Source: Hyphomicrobiales bacterium (GTDB lineage: Bacteria; Pseudomonadota; Alphaproteobacteria; Rhizobiales; Rhizobiaceae). From it: a stretch of DNA of 64,000 nt. Where the stretch lies: assembly GCA_900473185.1 (NCBI GenBank), contig UCKU01000013.1:536396-600395 (forward strand), read 5' to 3'. This document shows positions 33,681 through 42,909 of this stretch, in pieces. The notes beneath the pieces were generated by a model. The model ran no database searches. It had not been told where the DNA came from and saw only the letters and a program-made list of their open reading frames with translations. Position numbers and translations under genes: made by a program. How positions within the stretch are numbered: the first letter of the stretch is position 1; each line of letters opens with the position of its first letter.

Positions 33681-36044
33681 CTACTCGCGCACGACATATG
33701 TGTGGAACTTGATCCGCCCATCGATCCGCTCCTGGAACACGCCCTGGACTTCGTAGTTGAAGCCCGGAAACCGGTTGAAGGATTCTTCGAAGGCCAGGAA
33801 ATAGTCTCGCATCGGCCGCGCTCTGTCGTCCCAACGCTCGCCTGGCACGATCACGCCGATGCCCGGCGGATAGATCAGTGCCAGCGTCGCGGAAATACGG
33901 CCGGCGGCCTCCGTCAGCGGCACATAGTCGACATTGTTGGCGACCAGCGCCTCATAGGCCTGCTTGGGGGCGATTGCCGGTTCCGGGAAGCTCTCGGAGC
34001 GGAAGCAAAGGCGCTGCAGTTCCTTGACGCCGGCCTCTCGGTAAAAGGAATGCATCTCCAGGCAGACCTGACGGACCGTATAACCGGCATAGCGCTCACG
34101 ATTGGCCGCATACACGGTGGGCAGCACTTCCTGCAGCGGCGCATCGCGGTCCCACAAGTTCTTGAACTTGACGAGCTTGGCAACAAGCGTGTTCAGCTTG
34201 CTCTCGTCCTCGGCCGGGGTCAGCAGGAAGAGGAGACTGTTCAAGTCGCATTTTTCCGGCACGACGCGCTGCTCGCGCAGATAGTTGGCGACGACGGTCG
34301 CCGGGATGCCGAATTCGCGATAGCCGCCAGTCTTCCGGTCAATGCCGGGCGTCAGTATTGTGAGCTTGTTGGGGTCGACCATGGTATAACCGGGTGCATA
34401 GCCTGCATAACCATGCCATTTTGCCTCCGGATCGAACCGCCAGCATTGCTGCTCGCGTTTCAGCACCTGTGTTGGGACATCTTCCCACCTGGTGTCGGCG
34501 AGATCGCCGGTATGTTTCGAGCCTGAGACCGAGACCCTGTCTGGCACGAAGGGATCGAAGAACCACTGTTCTTCCGGGCTTGCGGCTTTGGTCTCGTAAT
34601 GATCCACGAAGCCGCGCAGCTTCTTGCGCACCTCGATCCCGAGATCGATGCAGCGGTCCCAGAGCATCTCACCGGCCTTGCCCTCATGCACCTTGGCGTT
34701 GACATCGAGGGAGGCGAAAAGCGGATAGAAGGGAGAGGTCGAGACATGCATCAGTAGCGATTCATTGAAACGCTTGTGTTCGACGAACCTGCGCTGACCG
34801 CTGATATGTTCGTCCCGCTTGTGGATCTGCGATGCCTGGGAGAAACCTGCGCCCTGCTTGTGGACCGACTGGGTGGAAAACAGCCCTGGCATATCGGCCG
34901 ACAAGTCCTTTAGCCGCATCGGGCTATGGCCCTCGAAGAGCGGGTGGAAGGCATTGTAGCCGATCCAGGCCTCATCCCAGAGCACGTAGTCGCAGAGATG
35001 GCCGATCTTCTCCATCACCTGGCCGACATTGTAGATCGTGCCGTCATAAGTGGCGAGCTGAATGCAGGCCAGGCGGAAAGGCCTTTGCGCCTTGGCACGG
35101 CTTTTATCGGTAACGAGCGGATGTTCCTCTATCTTTTGGCGCAGCCAGGCCTCGTCCCAGGCCGCCCAGTCGACAGCCCCAATCATGCCGAAGGAATTGC
35201 GGGCGGTCGGCAGATAGATCGGGATGGCGCCGGCCTGCACCAGGGCGCCCTGATGCAGGGATTTGTGGTTGTTGCGGTCGAAGAGCACGAGATCTCCGCT
35301 GCGCAGCACCGCATTGGCGACCACCTTGTTGGAGGTGCTCGTTCCGTTAAGGATGAAATAGGTCCTGTCAGCGCCGAAGATGCGCGCCGCCTGCTTCTGG
35401 GCTTCGACAGCCGGACCTTCGTGAATCAGGAGATCGCCGAGATCGACATCGGCATTGCAAAGGTCGTTGCGAAAGATGCTTTCGCCGAAATATTTGAAGA
35501 AGAGCTGCCCGGCCGGCGATTTGCGGTAGAACTGGCCGCCCTGATGTCCGGGGCAATCGAAGGCGATGTTCGCCTCGCCGTCATAGGCCATCATGCCGCC
35601 GAAGAAGGGCGGCAGCAGCGACTTGCCGTAATTGACTGCGCTGGAAACGATCTGCTTGGCATAGAAGGTGGGCGTCTGCTGGCCGAGATAAACGAAGCCA
35701 TCCACTTCGCCGGCCATTTCCACGACATCCATATCCGCGATCGTCAGGGTATCCGCCATTGCCCATATCGGCGTGCGAAAGCCGATATCCCTGACGGAAC
35801 GAAGAAAGCTGCGAGCCGCCGGCAGCTTGCCGCCCTCGACCGAGCCGATATAGGCGCCGACATCTGCATCTTCCGATACGTCGGCGGAATAGTCGTCGCG
35901 CAACTCCACCTCGAAGCCTTGGGCGGCGATCTGTGCCACCAGCGCCTGTGCCTGAGAATTCTCGCGGTCTATGACGGCGACGATCTTCAGCATCTTGTGA
36001 AACGGTATGGCGACCGTCGGAGATTTTACATCGCGCGGGATCAT
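33681..36044 (-). CDS. speF: Ornithine decarboxylase, inducible/biodegradative type
   Basis: This 787-residue fold-type I PLP decarboxylase has an N-terminal receiver-like wing (VAVIDRENSQAQALVAQIAA), then the core with the PLP lysine in STQSVHKQGAGFSQASQIHK. That motif matches SpeC/SpeF ornithine decarboxylases better than CadA/AdiA. The active-site region VLWDEAWIGYNAFHP is present. The ATG at 36044 overlaps the stop of the upstream decarboxylase gene (ATGA). The product, putrescine, would leave via the adjacent PotE-like antiporter. The substrate could also come from ArcB in the neighbouring arginine deiminase operon. Confidence 0.85.
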   Translation of the reverse strand: MIPRDVKSPTVAIPFHKMLKIVAVIDRENSQAQALVAQIAAQGFEVELRDDYSADVSEDADVGAYIGSVEGGKLPAARSFLRSVRDIGFRTPIWAMADTLTIADMDVVEMAGEVDGFVYLGQQTPTFYAKQIVSSAVNYGKSLLPPFFGGMMAYDGEANIAFDCPGHQGGQFYRKSPAGQLFFKYFGESIFRNDLCNADVDLGDLLIHEGPAVEAQKQAARIFGADRTYFILNGTSTSNKVVANAVLRSGDLVLFDRNNHKSLHQGALVQAGAIPIYLPTARNSFGMIGAVDWAAWDEAWLRQKIEEHPLVTDKSRAKAQRPFRLACIQLATYDGTIYNVGQVMEKIGHLCDYVLWDEAWIGYNAFHPLFEGHSPMRLKDLSADMPGLFSTQSVHKQGAGFSQASQIHKRDEHISGQRRFVEHKRFNESLLMHVSTSPFYPLFASLDVNAKVHEGKAGEMLWDRCIDLGIEVRKKLRGFVDHYETKAASPEEQWFFDPFVPDRVSVSGSKHTGDLADTRWEDVPTQVLKREQQCWRFDPEAKWHGYAGYAPGYTMVDPNKLTILTPGIDRKTGGYREFGIPATVVANYLREQRVVPEKCDLNSLLFLLTPAEDESKLNTLVAKLVKFKNLWDRDAPLQEVLPTVYAANRERYAGYTVRQVCLEMHSFYREAGVKELQRLCFRSESFPEPAIAPKQAYEALVANNVDYVPLTEAAGRISATLALIYPPGIGVIVPGERWDDRARPMRDYFLAFEESFNRFPGFNYEVQGVFQERIDGRIKFHTYVVRE

Positions 36045-38302
36045 TCCTGCCCCTCCCCTGCAATGCAATCGACGAGATAGCGGCGTCCGCGGTCACCAGG
36101 CGCGAAGCGAAGGCCGTGGATATCGGTTTCGAACCCGGGGAACTTGCTGTCGAAATCACGGGCGTAGAGCAGGTAGTCCTGAATGGACTTCGTCGACTGG
36201 GTGATCCGCTCGCCTGGCATGATCAGCGGGATTCCGGGCGGATAGGGAACGATCATGACAGCGAGGATGCGATCCATGAGATTGTCGATCTCGACACTCT
36301 CGATCCCGCCCTTGACCAGCCGATCGTAAGCGTCGGCAGGCCGCAATGCCATTTCGGGCAGGACGGTGTACATCTCACGCTGCGCCTTCGGCACGTCGTC
36401 CTTGCGATAGATCGCATGGATCTGCTCGCAGAGATCTTCCAGCCCCATGCCGGCATAGGCTTCCGGATGGGCGGCTGCCAGCGCCGGCAGCGCCCGAGTC
36501 AGTGGCGCATTGGCGTCATAGAGATCCTTGAAATTGAGGAGCTCGGTGACGAGCGTGCTCCACTTGCCGCGGGTAATACCCATGGAGAAGAGCACGAGAA
36601 AGGAATAGAGGCCGGTCTTTTCGATCTCGATGCGTCGGGAGGACAGGAACTTGGTAATGACGGCGGCCGGTATGCCGTGCTCGTCCATGACACCGCTTGC
36701 CGAGAGGCCCGGCGACAGGATGGTAACCTTGATCGGGTCAACCATGACATGATTTTCGGCAAGCCCGGTAAAGCCATGCCAGGGATCATCCGGCTTCAGA
36801 ACCCAGTCGGCATGCGTGTCGCTCGGCGTCTGCTCGGCAACCGTCGGCTCCCAGACGTCGAACCACCAGCTGCCCTCCGTTTGTTTTCTTACCGCATTCA
36901 TGGCCCGGCGGAAGCTGATCGCCTCGTCGATCGTCTCCTGTACCAGCGCACGCCCGGCCGGCTGCTCCATCATGGCGGCCGCGACATCGCAGGAGGCAAT
37001 GATGCCATATTGCGGCGAGGTCGAGGTGTGCATCATGAAAGCTTCGTTGAAGCGCGTGATGTCGAGACGCTTGTTCTCGGCATGCTGGATATGGATCATC
37101 GATGCCTGAGAAAGGGCGGCCAGCAGCTTGTGGGTCGAGTGCGTTGCAAAGGTGATGGCGTTTTGCGAGCGCGCGGGTTGGTTCGACGAAATTCCGTGGA
37201 AGCCATCGTAGAATTCGTGGAAATTGGCATAGGCATACCAGGCCTCGTCGAAGTGCAGCACCTCGACCGCGTCACCCAGCGACGCCTTGATCGCATCGAC
37301 ATTGTAGCAGAGCCCGTCATAGGTCGAGTTGGTGATGACCATCAGCCGGACCTTGCCGCTCGTCTGCCCGGCGAAGGGACTTGCTGCGACCTTGCTGGCG
37401 ATTGCCTCAGGCGTGAACTGGTCCTTCGAGATCGGACCGATAATGCCGAGCCCGTTGCGCGACGGCGTCAGATAGATGGGCGTTGCACCCGTCATGATGA
37501 GCGAGTGCAGGATCGACTTGTGGCAGTTGCGGTCGCAGAGCACGAGATCGCCGCGTCCGACCATGCCGTGCCAGACGATCTTGTTTGCGGTCGAAGTGCC
37601 GCCAACGACGAATAGGGTCTCATCCGTGCCGAATATGCGCGCCGCATTCCGCTCGCCCTCGGCGATAGGACCGACATGATCGAGAAGCGAGCCAACGCTG
37701 CCTACCGATACAGAAATATCGGAACGCAGCGTGTTTTCGCCGAAGAACGTATAGAAGAGCTGGCCGACCGGACTTTTGCGGAAAGCGACACCGCCACCGT
37801 GGCCGGGTGTGTGCCAGGAATAGGCGCCCTCCAGCGTATAATCCATCAGCGCCTTGAACATCGGCGGCGGCAGCCGGTCGAGATAATTGCGGGCGGCCTG
37901 CGCGATGGCGCGGGCCATGAATTCCGCCGAATCCTCGAATAGCCGGAAAAAGGCATTGGCGTGGCGCAGCACTGCGGCTGGAACGTCTTCGGCGGTTGTA
38001 TCATCGCCGAAGAGGAAGATCGGCAGCCGGTCATTTCTTTGCCGTTTTGCCGCCAGGACCTCTCCCAGCACCTGCCAGCGCGTAGCCTTGTCCTCGGTTC
38101 CGTCCACGGAGACCAGCCAGCAGGATTCGGTGTTGAAGACATGGACCAGACGACGAGCGTCCTCGTAGGAAACGCCGGAGACGATCCGGAAACCTTCTCT
38201 CTCAATGGCTCCGGCGAGATCGCGCATGCCACGGCCGGCAGCGCTCTTTCCGTCAAAATCCTCGTCAATAACAGCGATCGGAAATGCCGTCTGGAAATCC
38301 AT
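36041..38302 (-). CDS. adiA: Arginine (or lysine) decarboxylase, AdiA/CadA type
   Basis: This 753-residue acid-induced-type decarboxylase is close in length to AdiA. It has an N-terminal wing domain, WHTPGHGGGVAFRKSPVGQL, and the PLP lysine in THSTHKLLAALSQASMIHIQ, the form shared by AdiA and CadA. The ATG at 38302 has GGAGG at 8 bp; the upstream open frame is rejected. It heads the operon with speF, potE and a binding protein, and an FNR-type box lies 105 bp upstream. Arginine is favoured because arcABC and an AdiC-like antiporter are near; lysine cannot be excluded. Confidence 0.8.
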   Translation of the reverse strand: MDFQTAFPIAVIDEDFDGKSAAGRGMRDLAGAIEREGFRIVSGVSYEDARRLVHVFNTESCWLVSVDGTEDKATRWQVLGEVLAAKRQRNDRLPIFLFGDDTTAEDVPAAVLRHANAFFRLFEDSAEFMARAIAQAARNYLDRLPPPMFKALMDYTLEGAYSWHTPGHGGGVAFRKSPVGQLFYTFFGENTLRSDISVSVGSVGSLLDHVGPIAEGERNAARIFGTDETLFVVGGTSTANKIVWHGMVGRGDLVLCDRNCHKSILHSLIMTGATPIYLTPSRNGLGIIGPISKDQFTPEAIASKVAASPFAGQTSGKVRLMVITNSTYDGLCYNVDAIKASLGDAVEVLHFDEAWYAYANFHEFYDGFHGISSNQPARSQNAITFATHSTHKLLAALSQASMIHIQHAENKRLDITRFNEAFMMHTSTSPQYGIIASCDVAAAMMEQPAGRALVQETIDEAISFRRAMNAVRKQTEGSWWFDVWEPTVAEQTPSDTHADWVLKPDDPWHGFTGLAENHVMVDPIKVTILSPGLSASGVMDEHGIPAAVITKFLSSRRIEIEKTGLYSFLVLFSMGITRGKWSTLVTELLNFKDLYDANAPLTRALPALAAAHPEAYAGMGLEDLCEQIHAIYRKDDVPKAQREMYTVLPEMALRPADAYDRLVKGGIESVEIDNLMDRILAVMIVPYPPGIPLIMPGERITQSTKSIQDYLLYARDFDSKFPGFETDIHGLRFAPGDRGRRYLVDCIAGEGQE

Positions 38303-38372
38303 GCGTTCCTCCAGAACCCTGATGTCAAAGGCTGCGGCCGCCAAGCAGTCGCATGCATCTCAGGTCGGAGGG

Positions 38373-38414
38373 ATCGTACATGACGGGTAGTGCAGCGTCG
38401 TTGATTGCAATCAA
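38373..38414 (-). promoter_or_regulatory. FNR/FixK-dependent promoter of the adiA operon
   Basis: A perfect FNR/FixK box, TTGATTGCAATCAA, occupies 38401-38414. A -10-like TGTACGAT follows on the minus strand at 38380-38373. The distance from box centre to -10 fits a class II promoter with the box at -41.5. The box is centred 105 bp before the adiA start codon. Microaerobic or anaerobic activation is expected. Confidence 0.8.
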
Positions 38415-38460
38415 CGTGACGCGAAGCATTTCGGGGCCGATGGGGGAGCGTGGATGCGCG

Positions 38461-39393
38461 CTACTCCGCCCATTCCCGATCGGCGGTGAAGGCGATCGTC
38501 AGCCAGCGATTGGCACTCTCGTCGCCGATCGCATTCCCGATCTCGTCGCGAAGTGCATCCCACTCCTCCACGGTCTTTGCGGGAAGCCCTTCGGGCACAA
38601 TGAAATACAGTTCGATCTGTTTTGCGCGGCCGACCTGCGCGACGTAGGCACGGTGTGATAGGAAGCCGAGGCGGCGAACCGTGTCCGAAGCAACGCGATC
38701 GACATGTTCCTGCAGATCGACAGGGGCAATCAGCAGGATTTCGCTCAGCGCCTTCCAGACGGTGCTGATCGGGAGCGGGATCATGACAAGACATACGAGC
38801 GCGAGGACCGCCGGGTCCATGTAGCTGGCAAGCCAGGCAACTGATGTCGCCTGCACGGCGATGCCGATCAAAAACGCGACGAGCAGCGCAAACGCGATCC
38901 CGCCCGACATGATCCAGGCCTTGATGTCGAGCGAGATAAAATCGGATTTGATGCTGCGGTTCAGCCTGATGCCAATGAAGGCCATGACAGCGCATACGAG
39001 CATGGTCGCCGCGGAATAGGCCACCGCCATGCCGAACTGCAGTTCATGGCCGCCGTTCAGGATGCTGATGATCGCGCCGATCAAAGCGTAAACGCCGACC
39101 GTCATCAGCAGACAGCCATTCAGCATGAGGACGATCGGCTCCAGATGCCAGAAGCCCATGGTAAAACGGTTTCGAATCCTGCCAGACTCGGCGTCGCTCT
39201 GCGTCGATTTGATGATGAGGCTCGAGACCCAGAGCGCGAATCCGGTCATCACCGCATCCGCCAAGGAATAAACGCCATCGAAGGCGATCGAGAACGAGCC
39301 TGAGAGTATGCCGAAGACAACGCCGAGCGTCGCGACGACAACGGTCGCTGCAATGGAGATCCTGAGAAACCCCTGCTCGCCCAGCATCATCAC
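38461..39393 (-). CDS. Cation diffusion facilitator family transporter
   Basis: This 310-residue CDF protein has helix 2 signature SFSIAFDGVYSLADAVMTGF and a cytoplasmic C-terminal domain (RLGFLSHRAYVAQVGRAKQI). The middle helices contain SDFISLDIKAWIMSGG. GGAGG precedes the ATG. The family exports divalent cations such as zinc, iron or manganese against protons; the metal cannot be told. It stands alone between the FNR box and the AdiC-like gene. Confidence 0.83.
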   Translation of the reverse strand: MMMLGEQGFLRISIAATVVVATLGVVFGILSGSFSIAFDGVYSLADAVMTGFALWVSSLIIKSTQSDAESGRIRNRFTMGFWHLEPIVLMLNGCLLMTVGVYALIGAIISILNGGHELQFGMAVAYSAATMLVCAVMAFIGIRLNRSIKSDFISLDIKAWIMSGGIAFALLVAFLIGIAVQATSVAWLASYMDPAVLALVCLVMIPLPISTVWKALSEILLIAPVDLQEHVDRVASDTVRRLGFLSHRAYVAQVGRAKQIELYFIVPEGLPAKTVEEWDALRDEIGNAIGDESANRWLTIAFTADREWAE

Positions 39394-39557
39394 TTCACCT
39401 CCAGCCTCATCATTCTAGCTGCTTTATCTCTATGGTGAAGGCTAGACCAGCCCGGCAGACTACGCATTGATCCGGATTGCGGCAGCACATTTTTGCAACG
39501 ACAATCGCGGTCAGAAGAGCCATCGGCTCCCGGAAGCCGACTCACGGGAGGGACGTC

Positions 39558-40913
39558 ATGACAACCTCGTCGAACGGCAAAAGCCTCGGACTTGCCGCCT
39601 GCACCGCTATCGTAGTCGGAAACATGGTGGGATCGGGCTTTTATCTTTCTCCGGCCGCGGTGGCACCCTACGGCAACCTGGCGATTATCGTCTGGATACT
39701 CATGGGTGCCGGTGCGATCTGCCTCGGCCTCACCTTCGCCCGGCTGGCAAGACTGGTGCCTGCTGTAGGCGGCCCTTACGCCTATACGAGGCTCGCCTAT
39801 GGCGATTTCGCCGGCTTTCTTATCGCCTGGGGTTACTGGATTTCCATCTGGACCTCACTGCCGGTCATCGCGATCGCCTTTACCGGCGTGATGGTCGACC
39901 TCTTCCCTGCCCTCGGCAACCGCTTCACTGCGACTGTGCTGACGCTCGGCGTGATCTGGGCGATCGTGCTCGTCAATCTTCGCGGTGTTCACGCGGCGGG
40001 TCTGTTCGCACAGGTGACGACATATGCCAAGCTTCTCCCGTTCGGCGCCGTTGCCATCATCGGCCTTCTCTACATCGACACATCGCATTTCTCCGAATTC
40101 AATCCGAGCGGCCAGCCGCTGCTGCAGTCATTTGCAACGCTGGCGCCGCTGACAATGTTTGCCTACCTGGGGTTGGAATCGGCGACCGTTCCTGCTGGCG
40201 ATGTGGAGAATGCAGAACGGACCATTCCCCGTTCAACTGTACTTGGGATCTCGATCGCCGCCACTCTTTACGTGCTCGGCACCGTCGTGGTGATGGGCCT
40301 CCTTCCCCGCGAAGAGCTCATTCACTCGGTCGCGCCTTTCTCTCAGGCCGCTGCGGTCATGTGGGGACGGTCCGGTGAATTGGTGATCTCGATCGCCGTG
40401 CTGGTCTCCTCGATCGGCGCGCTGAACGGCTGGACCCTGCTGATGGGACAGGTTCCAATGGCGGCTGCCCGCGATGGACTGTTTCCGCCACTGTTTGCCC
40501 GACTGTCCCAGCGTGGTGTGCCGGCATGGGGGATGGTCATCTCTGCCTCGTTTGCGACGATCCTGGTGCTCGTCCAGGCGCTTGGCTCGGAGGGTTTCGC
40601 CGCGGTCTATCGTCTGATGGTCGGGTTGAGCACGATGGCTGCCGTCGTTCCCTATGCCTTCTGTTCACTTGCCGGAACCCTTGTTGCAGGCGCGAGGCTT
40701 GGGCGGATGCCAAGGGTCACCGTGATCGAAGTCATCGCCTTTATCTTCGCGATATTCACCCTTTACGGCTCCGGTGCCGAACCGGTGCTCTATGGTCTGG
40801 TACTCCTGATGCTTGGAATCCCCGTCTATGTCTGGCAAAGGCGAAACGCTGCTGGAGCGACAGACAAAGAGGCAGGACCGGATGCATCAACGCGCCCGGC
40901 CGTTTCTGGATAG
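39558..40913 (+). CDS. AdiC-like amino acid antiporter (APC family)
   Basis: This 451-residue APC transporter with twelve helices has the helix 1 motif GNMVGSGFYLSPAAVAPYG, the AdiC/PotE form. The motifs AFTGVMVDLFPALG and MFAYLGLESATVPAGDVENA follow. I chose the ATG at 39558, with GGGAGGG upstream. Arginine/agmatine exchange is the natural role next to adiA, while arginine/ornithine exchange would serve arcABC, which has no arcD of its own. It is transcribed toward arcC. An imperfect TTGAT half-site at 39467-39471 is too weak to call a box. Confidence 0.8.
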   Translation: MTTSSNGKSLGLAACTAIVVGNMVGSGFYLSPAAVAPYGNLAIIVWILMGAGAICLGLTFARLARLVPAVGGPYAYTRLAYGDFAGFLIAWGYWISIWTSLPVIAIAFTGVMVDLFPALGNRFTATVLTLGVIWAIVLVNLRGVHAAGLFAQVTTYAKLLPFGAVAIIGLLYIDTSHFSEFNPSGQPLLQSFATLAPLTMFAYLGLESATVPAGDVENAERTIPRSTVLGISIAATLYVLGTVVVMGLLPREELIHSVAPFSQAAAVMWGRSGELVISIAVLVSSIGALNGWTLLMGQVPMAAARDGLFPPLFARLSQRGVPAWGMVISASFATILVLVQALGSEGFAAVYRLMVGLSTMAAVVPYAFCSLAGTLVAGARLGRMPRVTVIEVIAFIFAIFTLYGSGAEPVLYGLVLLMLGIPVYVWQRRNAAGATDKEAGPDASTRPAVSG

Positions 40914-40927
40914 GGTGTCTTGAGGGA

Positions 40928-41863
40928 TCAGTGCCAGCTCAGGCCATCAAAGCCGCCATCGATGATCGTCCCGCGCTCGCCGCGTACCATTCCGGCAATG
41001 TCGGCAAGAGAGCCTATCGCCGCCGCCTTGCCGTTGGCGCGGGCGAAATGACAGGCTGCCTCCACCTTCGGCCCCATCGAGCCGGCCGGGAAGGAAAACT
41101 GCTTCAGATCATCGGGACGAGCGCGATGGATCGCCTTCTGGGACGGCTTGCCCCAATCGGTATAGACGGCCTCGGCATCGGTCGCCATGATCAGGAGATC
41201 GGCATAAAGCTCGCGGGCCAGAAGCTCCGAGCAGAGATCCTTGTCGATCACGGCTTCGACGCCGATCAGCTTCCGATCGGCACCCTTTTCATACATGGTC
41301 GGTATGCCGCCACCGCCTGCACAGATAACGATCGTGCGCTGTTCCAGGAGCCAGCGGACCGGGCGGATCTCGAAGATGCGTTTCGGCGCCGGCGAGGCGA
41401 CGACGCGACGCCATTTTTCGCCATCTTGCTTGAAGACCCAACCCTTTTCCGTACGTATCCGATCCGCCTCGGATTTGTCGTAGACCGGACCAACGAATTT
41501 CGTCGGATTCTGAAAGCCGGGGTCGTCGGCATCGACTTCGACCATGGTGAGGAGTGTCGCCAAGGGCTGCTCGAACGGCAGGAGATTGCCAAGCTCCTGC
41601 TCCAGCATGTAGCCGATCATACCTTCGGTCTCGGCGCCGAGAACGTCGAGCGGATAGGCCTCCTCGGGTTTATAGGCCGCCCCCTGAAGCGCAAGCAGCC
41701 CGACCTGTGGCCCGTTGCCGTGTGTTATGACAAGCTCGTGTTCCGCCGCCAGGGGCGCGATCGCCTGGGCCGCGGTGCGCGCATTTTGCCTCTGGGTATC
41801 GGCAGTCATAGGCTCCCCGCGCCGAAGAAGCGCATTGCCGCCCAGCGCAATGACTACACGCAT
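40928..41863 (-). CDS. arcC: Carbamate kinase
   Basis: This 311-residue amino acid kinase-fold protein starts MRVVIALGGNALLRRGEP and has the family motifs ITHGNGPQVGLLALQ and VICAGGGGIPTMYEKG. It transfers phosphate from carbamoyl phosphate to ADP, yielding ATP, ammonia and CO2, the last step of the arginine deiminase pathway. The ATG lies one base after the arcB stop. It is the last gene of arcABC. Confidence 0.93.
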   Translation of the reverse strand: MRVVIALGGNALLRRGEPMTADTQRQNARTAAQAIAPLAAEHELVITHGNGPQVGLLALQGAAYKPEEAYPLDVLGAETEGMIGYMLEQELGNLLPFEQPLATLLTMVEVDADDPGFQNPTKFVGPVYDKSEADRIRTEKGWVFKQDGEKWRRVVASPAPKRIFEIRPVRWLLEQRTIVICAGGGGIPTMYEKGADRKLIGVEAVIDKDLCSELLARELYADLLIMATDAEAVYTDWGKPSQKAIHRARPDDLKQFSFPAGSMGPKVEAACHFARANGKAAAIGSLADIAGMVRGERGTIIDGGFDGLSWH

Positions 41864-41864
41864 G

Positions 41865-42869
41865 TTAATCTCCCAAGGTAGCCACAAGCAGGGCCTTGAT
41901 CGTATGCAGGCGGTTTTCCGCCTGCTCGAAGGCGACATTGGCCTCGGACTCGAAGACGTCGTTCGTGACTTCGAGGCCGTTCGCCATGCCGTAGTCTTCG
42001 GCGATCTGCTTGCCAAGCGTGGTTTCGGTATCGTGGAACGCCGGCAGGCAATGCATGAACTTGGTCTGCGGATTACCCGTCGCTTTCATCAGGTCCTGAT
42101 TGACCTGGTAGGGGGTGAGCAGCTTGATGCGTTCACGCCAAACATCTTTTGGCTCGCCCATCGAAACCCAGACATCCGTGTGGATGAAATCGACGTCCTT
42201 GACGGCCTCTCTGGGATCCTCGGTGACTAGCAGGCGTGCGCCCGAGGCCTGCTGCAGATCCTTGGCGATCTTCATATATTCCTCAGACGGCCACAGCGAT
42301 CTCGGGCCGCAGATGCGCACATCCATACCGAGCAGGCAGCCGACGATCAGCAGTGAATGCCCCATATTCGAGCGCGTGTCGCCGACATAGGCATATTTGA
42401 TGGCTGTGATCGGCTTGTCGCTGTGTTCACGCATGGTCATGACGTCGGCAATCATCTGCGTCGGATGATATTCATCCGTCAGGCCGTTATAGACAGGCAC
42501 TCCGGCGTAACGTGCCAGCGTCTCGACGCCCTTCTGAGCGGAACCGCGATATTCGATAGCGTCATACATGCGGCCGAGCACTCGTGCCGTATCCTTGAAG
42601 GATTCCTTATGCCCGATCTGCGAGCCGGACGGATCGAGATAGGTGACGTTGGCGCCCTGGTCCGAGCAGGCAACTTCGAAGGCGCACCTCGTTCTCGTCG
42701 AGGTTTTCTCGAAGATCAGGCAGATTTCCTTGCCTTTCAGGTGCTCCTGCTCAGTGCGGGCATATTTGGCCCGCTTCAGATCGCGCGCGAGATCAAGGAG
42801 ATAGCGGAACTCCCGCGGAGTGTAATCCTGCACGGTCAGAAGCGAGCGATTACGCAGATTGAAGCTCAT
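41865..42869 (-). CDS. arcB: Catabolic ornithine carbamoyltransferase
   Basis: This 334-residue enzyme carries the carbamoyl phosphate motif STRTR at 57-61 and the ornithine motif HCLPAFHD near residue 272. It forms ornithine and carbamoyl phosphate from citrulline in the catabolic direction. It is closer to the 334-residue catabolic ArcB type than to the ~305-residue anabolic ArgF type. It lies 40 bp after arcA and 1 bp before arcC. Confidence 0.93.
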   Translation of the reverse strand: MSFNLRNRSLLTVQDYTPREFRYLLDLARDLKRAKYARTEQEHLKGKEICLIFEKTSTRTRCAFEVACSDQGANVTYLDPSGSQIGHKESFKDTARVLGRMYDAIEYRGSAQKGVETLARYAGVPVYNGLTDEYHPTQMIADVMTMREHSDKPITAIKYAYVGDTRSNMGHSLLIVGCLLGMDVRICGPRSLWPSEEYMKIAKDLQQASGARLLVTEDPREAVKDVDFIHTDVWVSMGEPKDVWRERIKLLTPYQVNQDLMKATGNPQTKFMHCLPAFHDTETTLGKQIAEDYGMANGLEVTNDVFESEANVAFEQAENRLHTIKALLVATLGD

Positions 42870-42909
42870 GGTCTTACTCCGTCAGTCTGTTTCATGGGTG
42901 AAAACGTCA

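Noticed and set aside
36116..37615. 499-residue plus-strand open frame
   Set aside because: It lies opposite the arginine decarboxylase gene, whose motifs are unmistakable; the plus-strand translation has no domain.
39467..39480. FNR/FixK box before the AdiC-like gene
   Set aside because: Only the first half-site (TTGAT) is good; the second half matches at two of five positions.
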